A stretch of DNA of 21,853 bases from Chara braunii (GCA_003427395.1 BFEA01001030.1:48558-70410), one strand, 5' to 3'; positions 1 through 9,670 are shown, counted from the first letter of the stretch. The notes: generated by a model not told the origin, from the sequence alone. Program-made: numbers and translations.

Positions 1-272
1 CATGTACTTGGCCACTTTCTTAGCACCTTGGCCACTTCCTCAGCCGGGGAAGATCCTTCCTTCGATGGAGTGTAAGGTTTTGGACAAAGTTTTCGCCGCC
101 CTCGACTAGCAACCCGGCCGAGTCACAGATAGGCCGACGAGCTGGAGTAGGAAGGGCTGCTAGCTGTAGCATGCTGGCATNCNGAANNTCCCGTATGCAC
201 AGATAGTGTGGACAGTNGTCNTGTGTATAGCGCGGACTGTAATCCGGCGNCATCCGGATNCGCAGGCGTTCT
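1..272. other. no recognisable feature
   Basis: I see no supportable gene, RNA or repeat here. The phrase ggccactt occurs twice in the first 40 bases, and an N-rich patch lies near 181-190. Short open frames exist on both strands, but none has protein-like composition that I recognise. Confidence 0.4.
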
Positions 273-957
273 TCACNGCTTACCAGTCNATTTCTCTCTC
301 CGCTCCTTGGATGGTGAATTTGGCGCAGGCAAAGCGAGCACGTCGAGAGCTTGACNGCCGAACCTCGATTNTTTTAAGGACGTCACATGCTGTCCTCCAC
401 CGCACTCGCCTTCCCCTTCGGCGGCAAGGGTGGCCTGCAGCACCAGAGACTTCGGCGACGACGAAGCGACGGCAACTGCCACGGAAGATGCGACGTTGGC
501 AGTTGCGGACGGATGGGCAGACACGTTGTGGTCGCCGAGGATACCATCGATAACTTCGTCGATGCTTATACGTTGACTTTATTCATACGGGTTGATAGCG
601 ACGGAAGCCTCGTCGAACCGGTGCTGCAAGTCGACAGCANACGTCAGTGGCCGGACCGCATAATCTTCAGGCTCTGCGGAAAGGCTGGTGACCACTTNTG
701 TCTCCATCTCTTTTGTNGTGGCATCGTCGTCGACATCATCCTCGTGATGCTCTCTATACAGTTATCCGAACTCGTCAGACGACTCTCCAGATCCGGCATC
801 GTCCTNACTGTGTTCCACTTCGTCTTCTCCAGACCCGGCACCCTCTCTTCCTTCAAACAAATCAATTAGCTCCGTTTCTCCCGCTTCCTCCCCTTCTTCC
901 TCCCCTTCTTGCGCTCCCTTCTGTTCCTCCATTTTCTCCCCTACTTCCCTCCCACGA
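273..957 (-). pseudogene. possible acidic coding segment, broken
   Basis: Read on the minus strand, one frame gives a strongly acidic, Glu/Gly/Ser/Asp-rich peptide (for example GSGEDEVEHS and EHHEDDVDDD). It continues through TAA codons at 762-764 and 579-581 into an Ala/Val/Ser-rich tail. No domain is recognised. It lies downstream of the methyltransferase-like frame that ends at 1,378, separated by two copies of the 24-bp palindrome, so it could be a further exon of that gene. Low complexity and two stops make chance a real alternative. Confidence 0.25.
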
Positions 958-1071
958 AACTNGTCCCCTTCCGCGGTACCCGTGCCGAATCTCGAGGACC
1001 GCCCTTCCGTCCCCGTGCACGCTGCCCCTCTCAACGGCACGACAATCCTTGGCCGACAAACCCCGCCCGAA

Positions 1072-1303
1072 GAAGTTCGGATCTCCGCGGACTTCATGGT
1101 CTCTGTGTCGCCGGACCCTGCACTTGCAGCCTCCCGCTGCAATCCTTGCGGCCGTTGCTCCCGCTCAGACGACGTCTCCGTCCTGCACCGCAATGCTGCG
1201 AATTTTCCGATCCTTGCTTGGATTCCCCGACCCCGAGCAGCTTCGCATTCCGGACCGTTCTGGCGGCTCCTCACCCGACGTAGTTCGGATCCCGGCGGAC
1301 TTC
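1072..1303. repeat. two copies of the 24-bp palindromic repeat
   Basis: Copies lie at 1,072-1,095 and 1,281-1,303 in the same orientation (start GAAGTTCGGATC or TAGTTCGGATC, end CGGACTTC). They match the family that is dense at 6.0-7.0 kb and 8.4-9.67 kb. They sit just downstream of the stop of the 1,378-3,456 frame, in a possible 3' UTR, intron or intergenic spacer. Confidence 0.8.
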
Positions 1304-1377
1304 GGTTTTTCGGACGAGCGACTGCCCAGAGCAACCAAGGCTGCCAACGTGTCCCTCGCTGAGCCCACGGACGAAGT

Positions 1378-3456
1378 CTAGGGGTCGGCGGAGTGTGTCG
1401 TGTGCTCGGGCCGGGTGCCTGTTGACGGAGTCCGGTCGAAGGCGAAACCCGCAACCCNGGCGCTGCCTCCCGGTGTCGTGTTGCGGCCGTGAGACCCTCT
1501 CTCCCCCATAGGCGGGATTCCTTTGCCACCCCTTGCGTCGCCACCCCCATCCCCTCCGCTTCCAGGTGACCCCCCCCCGGAACCACCGTCCGGTCCACTG
1601 GGAGGGGGCACTTTCCAGTCCACCATGCCCTTCGATGGACTCATGTCGAGCTCGTAGTAGTCGTCCGTCAATTCCAACCAGCACTTGTCCTGAAGCTCGT
1701 CGAACAGTCGACCGACAGTGGAAATGAGGGACAGGTCGCCGGGTGCTAAAGTGTCATTTTCGACCTTCACTTTCTGGAGGACCGAAATCCTCGTGAGGTG
1801 CAGGAAGTTGGACTTCGACTCGCGTGGGAATGACACCCATCCCGCGCCCGAGATCGCCACGGCCATGACCCACTCGCCATTTCGTATCGCTGGCTGGATG
1901 ACTCCCGGATGCCAAACCATGTCATGGCACCAGTCCTGCTCANGTGAATGACGTTGCGGTTCAAGCAGGAAGTGAACGTTGTCATCCTTCCAANACGGAT
2001 GATCGGGCGGGACAACGGACCCGGGACGCAAAGCGGGCGGGGGGGCGGCCAGAGCTCTAAGTCTCTCCAGCAACTTCATCGGCGTGGTGCCCGGCGCCNG
2101 TTTGGCCATTGGTGACACGAGGGCTGCAGCGCTTGGTGATGGACCGTCCGACGAGGACCCTCGGCCATGGTCCGCCGGAGGCGGATCGTACTGCAGGTCG
2201 ATGCTCTCNGTGTCGCTCTCCTCCTCCTTCGCGTTGGCGACAAACTCCACACCTATGGCTTCCTCGTCGTCAGTGGAGATAAGGGAAGCGTGACTGGCTA
2301 ACTTCAACTGCTCCTCGGACTCCACGAAGTACAGCGACTGCAGCCTTTCGATAAACGTTTTCGCGTTCATGCGGGAGGCGAAGTGGTAGTTGTCGAGCAG
2401 TGCCAACATGTGGTCCTTCCGGCGGATGTACTCGGCGTCAGTGTCCCTCCTCGGACGCGTTTGAAGGAACAAGAAATCGTATATCTTGTTCCTCTTTCTC
2501 TTGCTCAACTTGAACCACATATCCGTCTTGTTGCTCCACACCTTATCCCGTGTTGGCCTCACGACCATGAACTCATAATTGTGCCCACCCAAATTGACCT
2601 CGCTTTTCACCACCTGCATCGTGAATTGCAAGAGGTCGGAGTTCCTTTCCATTGCGACAACGTGCCGGCCGGCCTTCAGAAGCTCCCAGACGCTTCGCGC
2701 GTGCGGTTTCCCAAGGAACACGACACCCTCTCCCTTCTTGCCAAGAAAATCAAGAAGACCGACGAATTGGGTCGGATTGCGTTTCATATCCCCGTAGACG
2801 CTGCCCTGTCGTTCAGGCACCACCAGCGACCAGTCGCAAGGCGTGAAAGGAATCTCGGACACATCAGTCTGGGTGACCCTCTGAGGCAATCGCACCGCAG
2901 CAGCGGCACCCGTGGGCAGGTTTCCCTCGTAGACCACAGACGTGTTGACGCGCAGATCGTCACCCTTGAAGAGGATGTACATGCGGTCTTCCTCCATGTA
3001 CAAATTGTTCCCAACGGGGAAGCTTTTTTTTTTTTGCACTCTCCGCACCCACTTCCCTTCCAACAGCTTGACGAAAGAAAGATGGTGCATGCTGGCGAGA
3101 AACGGCAAGTTGTGCTGCCGCGGCACGAAAACAACGAGAGTCCAATGCGAGGGACACCACGTCTGAAGATAGGAATTCAAAGTCTCCCATGCTTGGGGCT
3201 TCCACAGTTTGAGGGCAACCAGCTCGCATAGATCGAGGACGAACGTGTGGCTCTTTGTGGCAGCCACTGCCTTCTTCAGCTCTGCGCCCCTGATGTCCGC
3301 CTCTAAAGGGTCATTGGCGAACGGCGCGATGGATGTCATGTCCCCCGTGTCTTTCCATTTAATGTGAACGACGCCTTCGGCAAGTGCGACTTCCCGGCTC
3401 TCCACTCTGCTTCCATTCAACACGGAGAGAACCTTGTTTCTCAAATCGACGGACAA
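1378..3456 (-). pseudogene. degenerate amino-methyltransferase-like C-terminal domain
   Basis: This is the longest open frame in the window, about 690 codons. Its layout resembles beta-class N6-adenine/N4-cytosine methyltransferases. An early strand (TFVLDLCEL, residues 71-79) sits where motif IV (DPPY) is expected. A variable segment follows, then KRNPTQFVGLL (225-235), GVVFLGKPHA (244-253) and AGRHVVAMER (262-271), which resemble the lysine before motif I, motif I and the acidic end of the next strand. DPPY itself is absent, so amino-methylation is unlikely. The C-terminal third has an acidic stretch and a Pro/Gly/Ser-rich tail. It joins the segment upstream in the same frame through TAG at 3,457-3,459 and ends at TAG 1,378-1,380. 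The methyltransferase call rests on motif order only. Confidence 0.5.
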
Positions 3457-4316
3457 CTACTTGTGCCCCGCCAACTTCTCTTTCACCTCAATCGATTTGT
3501 CCTGGTCGCAACCCATGTACGGCGGGCAGTCCTTGAACAGCGCCGAGTCGGAAACGTGTTTCCTGCTGTTATCCCACAACTCGTCATCCAATCCCTGACC
3601 TTCAAACTTCTTGAACAAGACAGACCTCGATTTCAGGAAAGGGTACCTTTGGATCCAGTCCGCGTCCGGCCTCTTCTCGTGCTTGAATTGGTAGTAATTC
3701 CACAACCGGACCAGCACGCGGTCGCACTTCACGAGCTGCACCATGTCCTGCACGCTGAGCTTTTCCAACTTCGCCAACGACGGGAAGCCGGCCCGGACCC
3801 AAACGACCTCGCAAGCAAGCACCTTTTTCAGAACACGACATTCTCATTGTCCGTGAGTGATTCCATTGTTTTCCAACAATGCGCGTCCGGGTCTGGCACT
3901 TGCACGAACCAATCGCCCTCCTCTTTCTCCTTTTTGCCCTTCTTATTCGGCGGGTCTACGGGGATGTTGTACACCACCTCCGTTCTGCCCAATTTGTCGT
4001 TGTGGATGTAGGCGACCCTAGGCTTTACGTTTTTGACCTTCTTCTTTTTTACCATCCACTTNGCCCCNTCGTGGCTTTGCAATCTACCCGTCTCCCATTT
4101 TTCAAAAAATTCCACGGCCAGTTTCCANACATTTTCTCCGGCCATCGCCAGAGGTAAGTAAGAACGCAGGGCAGCATTTTGCTTCTTAACGGCCTCCTCT
4201 TCCTTTTGATCTGCGAGAAGCCATAAGNTGTTTTGAGGCATCTTATGGAGCGTCGTTGTACAAAACTTANGCAAATCCCGGACCTGATCTTGTTTCCNGC
4301 TAGGGTTCCCCATCAC
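3457..4316 (-). pseudogene. helical linker region of the ParB/methyltransferase-like gene
   Basis: Two open stretches, 3,828-4,316 and 3,457-3,822, read as one protein with a one-base frameshift near 3,825-3,832. The first is charged and probably helical (LLADQKEEEAVKKQ, WKLAVEFFEKWETG), with a basic KKKKVKNVKP block. The second continues with VLVRLWNYYQFKHE and WIQRYPFLKSR. It lies where bacterial ParB-like proteins carry helical or DNA-binding segments, but I recognise no specific domain. It is in frame with the ParB-like segment through adjacent TGA (4,347-4,349) and TAG (4,344-4,346), and with the methyltransferase-like segment through TAG 3,457-3,459. Confidence 0.5.
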
Positions 4317-4346
4317 AGCTNTTGGGCAGCCGTCATGCTTCCACTA

Positions 4347-5128
4347 TCATCGAATGTCTTTCATAGAAAGTTTCAACTGTCTGGGAGGTGCCTTGAGGTC
4401 CTTCTTGTTNTCCTNTGAACTAACAAGAAAATACGCTTCGAAGTCATCGTCAGGAAAGTACACCATTTGTGTCGGCCACCGCTCGAAATTGTACTTCTTG
4501 GCCACCTCGCTGCCGAGCAGCAACCTGGCTGCAGCCGCGTTGTGCTGCCCGCACACCACGTAGTAGTAGTATTCTCCNGCCAGCTCGTCCTTCCACTCCT
4601 CCGGCTTCAGACGTTGTGCCTTGGTCCAAGTGTTGGTTTTTAAAGCACCAGTGGTGCGAGCTTGAAGATCGGTAACTCGTANGTCTGTTCTTTATTTTCG
4701 AACGCAGACCGCATTGCTTCCCTTATCGTTTCCACGAAGACGGGATCTAGCGACCGNTGGTTGTAAAGATCCTCNCACTCCCTTATGTCGACGATCTGAG
4801 CCGGGCTGATCTCAAACTCGCGCCTTGTCCTGACGCCGTCTTTGTACTCCAGGAAGTANCCGGCGTCCACGTCGATGGCAGGCTGTGGTGTAGAAGGTCC
4901 CGACTCAGGCTGTTTATGTTTCGAAGCTGGACGTTTGCTACCCGGGTGACCCTCTTCCACTCGCCTCCCCTTCCGTTTCTCTCCCGCAGTCCTCGGGGTC
5001 TTGATTTTCTGTTTCTTTGAAGAGCCCACTAAGTCTTCTTGACATTCTCCCCTCCTTTTTTGGGGAGTGCCCTGCGCTCTCTCCCCGCCCACGGCCTCGC
5101 CTTCCGCGCCATGGCCCTCGGCAGGCTC
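4347..5128 (-). pseudogene. ParB/sulfiredoxin-like domain with basic N-terminal stretch
   Basis: A Lys/Arg-rich stretch (KKQKIK, KRKGRR), which could be a nuclear localisation signal, comes first. It is followed from about 4,816 by FEISPAQIVDIRE, SLDPVFVETIREAMRSAF and ELPIFKLAPLVL. After a one-base frameshift at 4,638-4,645 comes YYYYVVCGQHNAAAARLL. The order of an R-containing strand, a helix after a 'L-D' pair, a P-I strand and a G-(Q/H)-H box followed by Ala-rich helix is the ParB N-terminal (CTPase/nuclease-like) pattern. Asn replaces the usual Arg after GQH. The domain ends near 4,400 at YFLVSS. In bacteria and phages such domains occur alone in partition proteins and also fused to DNA methyltransferases, which is the arrangement here. 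The identification comes from motif reading without an alignment. Confidence 0.55.
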
Positions 5129-5891
5129 CTAGTCAGACCCACACAAGACTCCCTCTTCTCCGGGATTCGCTGCGGTCTGTTGCCGGACCCCAGGTATGGA
5201 CAGCACGGACTTGTCTCTTTCCCTCGACGGCGAAAACGGCGGACGCGGTGTCGCCTCATCTTCCCTGTCGTCAAACTGACCTCTGGCATCCTCCCGCTGC
5301 ACCTGTGTAGCCTCCCCGGAACCGAGATCCCCCCCCTCCCCCGCTGCCTCGCTCGACTCACAACCGCCGCACGGCTGCAAAGGCATTGACAGTTCCAAGT
5401 CGGGGCCGACTTCGCAAGGGACGTCGAGGGCGATGTCCTTGTCCTCCAACAAGTCAAATAACTCTCGACCCAAAACAAACCCGCCCTGCCGCCAGAGGTT
5501 GTTGTAGAACGGGGTGTTCGCAGCACCCGCTCCGAACCCCTCGAACAGACGCATGTCCAGAATCGCCCCCTTGGCACCGGNGACAATGTTCCCCTTCGCA
5601 CCGTAGACATTTTTTATGTAGAACGGTCGACAACTGCCTTTCGTATTCTCCCACCGCAAGACAGCCCCCAGCACCCTATGCTGCTTGTTGGCTTTGACGA
5701 AGATCACAGGACCACACGGCTGTTGTGCTGGGTTTGATGCATCCCCACAGCACCAGTTGCAAACCATTTCAACCTAGCGTGGTCGGACCACGTCCTCGAG
5801 GTCGTAGACGACCGTTTTGTAGAATCTTTCCCAGATCCCATCCCGGAGGTCACCGCAGGCTCCCCTTCGCCCCTGGACGAAGACATATTGT
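5129..5891 (-). pseudogene. unrecognised N-terminal module of the ParB-like gene
   Basis: The frame begins directly after a splice-acceptor-like AG and reads GDLRDGIWERFYKTVVYDLE, then TAG at 5,774-5,776. It continues as VEMVCNWCCGDASNP, GPVIFVKANKQHRVLGAVLR, FYIKNVYGAKGN, FYNNLWRQGGFVLGRELFDL and an acidic, low-complexity end. TAG at 5,129-5,131 then separates it, in the same frame, from the ParB-like segment. I recognise no family. A competing frame from 5,884 is also open but Ser/Thr-rich and looks like a shadow. The hydrophobic pattern and the clean joining to the downstream frame support this one. Confidence 0.45.
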
Positions 5892-5930
5892 CTGCAGATG
5901 ACAACAAAAAACAAATAAAACACCAGCGAG
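5892..5930 (-). other. candidate 3' splice site
   Basis: On the minus strand a T-rich run (TTTTATTTGTTTTTTGTTGT) is followed by CATCTGCAG, with AG at 5,893-5,892. This is a textbook polypyrimidine tract and acceptor. The coding-like frame starts at the next base, with the exon's first base completing a codon. I could not place the matching donor upstream. Confidence 0.5.
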
Positions 5931-7220
5931 CGTCAAATCGCAGGCAAAACACAACGCAGGCGAAAAATACAGGAGGCACACCTTGCCCTCAACACGTCGG
6001 ACACATGACACCATCCGAGGACCTCGAAGGTCGGATCTCGGCGAACTTCGAACGCGAAGACCAGCAATGACCTCTTACCTGCAACGAGATCATTCTTTAC
6101 AAGGGCACACGCTTCATGCAGCCGGGCGACAACCACGTCGGTGTTTTCGGAACACGGATGTCGACCGGATCAGGAATGGATGGGAGGTGACGCACAAAGC
6201 CCGCGTTGGACGGGGCAGTGTCCTCCGTTTAGCAATAGGAACCCGGACAGCTCAGGACGCGAAGTTCGCNGAGATCCGTACTAAAAGTGCTTGTCTAAAG
6301 ACAAACCAACGCACCCACCGAAACGTGAAGTTCGTCGGGATCTGAACTTCAGGACGATGCGACAGGCAGAGATGGCGTCAGAGACACACGGTCCGTGGAC
6401 TGAACCACGACCCGGAAAGNCCGCACTAACACAAAAGGCCGGTCGAGAAGGACAAGTTCGCCGAAATCCGAACTTCTTCTGATATGCGCAGCTTGGCATT
6501 GGATAAAGCCAAGTTCGAACGTAGCAGCCGCGACAACATTGTATGAGTCCCTNGAGAGGCAGTTGTGGATCAGGGTTGACTCGTGTCGCAATCCACGGGG
6601 GATCATCAACACCAGCGCCCGTTCAGAACACAGGCGTCACAGGAAGTTCGCCAGGNTCCGAACTTCAAGAGGCTGCGAGAGAGACAGACAGAAAGTTGGG
6701 GTCCTATCAAGGTGTCCTAGCAAGGTGTCAACGGGATTTCTAACAAGAGGGCCCGCCAACCGGGATCTCCAACGAGTTTCAGGAAACGCGAAGCTCGCGC
6801 GACCTTGCGACAGGGATCTCGAAGAGTGCTTTTTGCATCGCGCAACGACAGTGACCGACTGTTTGGCACATGTTGATGGTGGACGGCCGGAAACCGGTCA
6901 CGGGCAGATCCTTCCGAGGTGACGGGTCTTTCCCGCGGCCCGCCCGACGTCATTGACACCAGAGACAAATAAACGCNGAGGCCAGAACGCGAAGTTCGCC
7001 GAGATCCGAACTTCGTCAGGGCACGACATGGAAGGAGACGGCGTCAGAGACGGACNTCCAACATGACTTTTGTCCAACATGACTTTCGTCATGTCAGGGC
7101 ACGACAAGCACGCGGTGCAACGTGCACCAGCAACCNCGGAGTCTCACACTTCTCTGCAGTCCTGCAAATCTGACATTTTAGGCAGCACAACCGCATCTCG
7201 TCCCTCGCCGTTCTTTTCCC
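5931..7220. other. spacer or intron with palindromic repeats
   Basis: No coding frame is supported in these 1.3 kb. The stretch holds six copies of the 24-bp palindrome and, at 7,015-7,106, a local duplication: gtcagggcacgaca occurs at 7,015 and 7,093, with two copies of tccaacatgacttt between them. CATGAC-tttc-GTCATG at 7,077-7,094 can form a hairpin. If the 7,221-8,231 coding stretch belongs to the ParB-like gene, this region is an intron. Confidence 0.45.
6026..7014. repeat. six dispersed copies of the 24-bp palindrome
   Basis: Copies lie at 6,026-6,049 (one orientation) and at 6,261, 6,327, 6,453, 6,643 and 6,991 (the other orientation). The 6,991-7,014 copy is the cleanest, with outer arms GAAGTTCG and CGAACTTC perfectly complementary around CCGAGATC. 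The asymmetric core defines the orientation. Most copies here are single, unlike the paired copies at 8.4-9.67 kb. Confidence 0.85.
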
Positions 7221-8231
7221 TCAAACAGAAGGACTAAAGACCGGTTCGGATGCGGCGACATTTGGGGATCCCCCGGGACGACGTCGTGAACCGAAGCCAA
7301 ACAAAGCATTTAGTGACGATCCGTATACGCGGGTCTGCNGTTTGTCGATCGATGCACTCTCCAAAAAAACGGGCATGTATTTCATCCTAACAAACACCCC
7401 CGGTCGTGCCAAGGAGTTTCCTATGCAGTCCCGTATGTCAGCCGCTTTCTCCTCAACCTCATGCCACAACGAGTAGTTTCGAACCTGACCTGCTATCACC
7501 AAATCTGGCCACCCATCCACACGTTCAGGCCCACTCATTGGCACGAATTCGGACCCTTCAATCACAACCTCGTTGTGCGACACGAGCACAACTGCGTCGA
7601 CGAGTTTTTTGCTCTTGTTCGAAGCAGCGACACACAGAACTCTGGCGAAATCAGATCCGGACACAGTCAACCGCACACAGCAGTAGGATACGGCTCGTGG
7701 AGAAATCCCGGGGCCACGGAACGGGTGCTGGTCCAGGAACGAGCAGCGACGAGCGCAGTCCACCAACTCTTGTTTCCGCGAGCCCCCCCAAGTTCGTGGC
7801 GACGACCTGACGTTGTGGCACTCGAGGCGACTGAAATAGCGGCTAATGCAGCTTGGTGCTTTGCACATATGGTTCAGGAACTTATGTCCGAGGACGGCGT
7901 CAGGCAGTGGGATGAGGTCCCCGAACTCCAACATATTNGCGAACTTGTACTGGCTTGCCCAAGGGCAGTGATTCTCCATATTGTCCCAATTGCCCTCGCC
8001 CCAGTCGACAAGATGCGCGTCCATGCACGGGACGACAGTCATTCATGGGTCCTCGTCGAAGTCCTCTGCAGTCGCTCCGTGGATCGTTGTCACACCGTTG
8101 AAATGCCGCACAAATTTCGCACAAGGACGAAAAGGTTCTGCTAAGCGAATGTGCGTCTCGGCACTCATGGCCTGTGGTGTCGAGAAGATCAATTCGAAGA
8201 TGCGTGGTCTCGAGAAGGTCCCCTCCATCAT
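7221..8231 (-). pseudogene. unrecognised coding stretch, possible upstream exon
   Basis: The frame opens at ATG 8,231 (MMEGTFSRPRIFELIFSTPQ), continues KFVRHFNGVTTIHGATAEDF, crosses TGA at 8,043-8,045, and goes on as MTVVPCMDAHLVDWGEGNWD. It has a mixed, globular composition with hydrophobic strands (DAVVLVSHNEVVIEGSEF, WPDLVIAGQV) and stops at TGA 7,221-7,223. Past that stop the frame stays open into CCLKCQICRTAEKC, a Cys cluster that could bind zinc if it is coding. No family is recognised. It has the same strand and the same style of decay as the ParB-like gene 1.3 kb downstream, so it may be an earlier exon of that gene. A separate gene is equally possible. Confidence 0.4.
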
Positions 8232-8434
8232 GCAACCTGCACACCACACACCACGCGCACATGCCCGACGACACACACGGGCGCGGAGACACTCGTAAAC
8301 GCGTCATGTCTCGCGATGTGCGACCCATGGCATTAGACAGAGCGTATGGCCCAAGATCCGATTTCAGGTGGTCGGCTTCGTCGGTGTTCACATCTACCGG
8401 CCCACAGGCCAGCCGCAAACACGCCCCACAACAT

Positions 8435-9670
8435 GTTCGTTTGAATCCGAACTTGGCGAGACTGCGCGGGAAAGACGAAGATGTCTCCCAAACTCGACGT
8501 CCCAAACTGCCANGAAGTTCAGATCCAGGCGGACTTCACTTTCNTACGAATAAAAAGTTGTGGCAATCCACCGGTCGCCAGAAAGTCCACAGTCNGAACC
8601 CGCACCACCCGAAAGGTGAAGTACGCCGGGGTCCGAACTTGACGGTTTTCCGACGAACCGTGCACGAGAAGTTCGGATCTCAACGGACTTCGCATTTTGT
8701 CGAATCCGAAGTCCGCCGTGATCCGAAATTAACGATTGTCTGAGGAACCGTGCACGGCAGGTTCGTATCCATTACCCTGCAGGAACATCTCCTGCCACAT
8801 GCATTGCGAAAGGAAGAGAGCTCAAATTCGTCGGGATCCGAACTTGGCGAAATCGCGCGGGAGATACACAGCAGGCGAACCCGACGATGGGACGAGGAAC
8901 CTTTGCACGAGAAGTACGGATCCCGACGGACTTCGTATTTTTGCAAAACAAAAGTTGTGGCAAAGGGGCAGAGGGGAACCTGGTGTTTGACGGGATCCGA
9001 ACTTCTCGAGACCTCGTGGGAGAGAAACAACCGGCGGACTACACATTTTTTCAAATACAAAGTTGTGCCAAACCCCCAGAGCTAGAAACCCCGCGTTCTN
9101 AACCTGCACAATGAGACAAGCAAAGTCGCTGGGGTGCGAACTTGACGTCTGTGGGAGGAACCGTGCAGGAGAAGTCCGGATCTCGGCGGACTTCGCATTA
9201 TCACGGTTCCGAGGTTCACCGAGGTCCGGACTCGACGAGTGTGCAAGGACTAGTGCCAGCGAGGTTTGGATCCGCATGCCAGCAGGAACCTGAAGTTCGG
9301 AGACTTGGCGAAATTACGTGGGAGATATACACCTGTCTGCCAAACTCGCCGTCCTGCAATTTGTTGAAGTTCGGATCCCTGCGGACTTCAAATTTTTCCA
9401 CGTCCCACGCTGTGGTTCAGACCGAGGTTGCGAAGCGTGTTCGAGCAGCTGCATGGAGTTCGTCGGGATCCGGACTTGGCGAAATTGCGTGGGAGACATA
9501 CACCTGTCTGCCAAACTCGCCGTCCAACAATTTCTTGAAGTTCAGATCCCGACGGACTTCAAATTCTTACACGTCTNATTGCGTGGGAGACATACACCTG
9601 TCTGCCAAACTCGCCGTCCAACAATTTCTTGAAGTTCAGATCCCGACGGACTTCAAATTCTTACACGTCT
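8435..9670. repeat. cluster of MITE-like hairpin units built from the 24-bp palindrome
   Basis: Copies in orientation A (GAAGTTCGGATC...) lie at 8,514, 8,668, 8,911, 9,171, 9,366, 9,537 and 9,631. Copies in the reverse orientation B lie near 8,437, 8,618, 8,708, 8,823, 8,985, 9,122 and 9,456. Many B copies are followed 50-90 bases later by an A copy, so each B...A pair can fold into a hairpin. In the 9,456-9,560 unit the complementarity extends beyond the palindrome (ggcgaaattg against caagaaattg). Two internal types recur: one with gggagacatacacctgtctg, one with aggaaccgtgcacgagaag. No transposase is visible, so if mobile they are non-autonomous. Confidence 0.75.
9484..9670. repeat. exact 93-bp tandem duplication around a single N
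   Basis: Bases 9,484-9,576 and 9,578-9,670 are identical by eye, both beginning attgcgtgggagacatacac and ending acacgtct, with one N between them. Each copy carries one orientation-A palindrome. This may be a genuine tandem duplication, but it also fits two overlapping contig ends joined by an N without merging. Confidence 0.8.

Noticed and set aside
762-1598. 278-codon minus-strand open frame
   Set aside because: Its upper half overlaps the real 1,378-3,456 frame in another phase and is Gly/Arg/Ser-rich. Only its acidic end was kept as a weak candidate.
2383-3231. 282-codon open frame on the plus strand
   Set aside because: It is antisense to the methyltransferase-like frame, whose composition is far more protein-like. 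It has no recognisable motif.
3364-4011. 215-codon open frame on the plus strand
   Set aside because: Antisense shadow of the linker region. GC-rich coding DNA often leaves such frames.
5704-5979. 91-codon minus-strand frame starting in the T-rich tract
   Set aside because: Ser/Thr/Arg-rich and overlaps the better frame at 5,891-5,129. Its first part is the polypyrimidine tract of the putative acceptor.
7461-8144. 227-codon plus-strand open frame
   Set aside because: Antisense to the 7,221-8,231 coding stretch, with no motifs.
6026-9654. CRISPR array
   Set aside because: The 24-bp repeats vary in spacing and orientation, are divergent, and lie in a eukaryotic context without cas genes.
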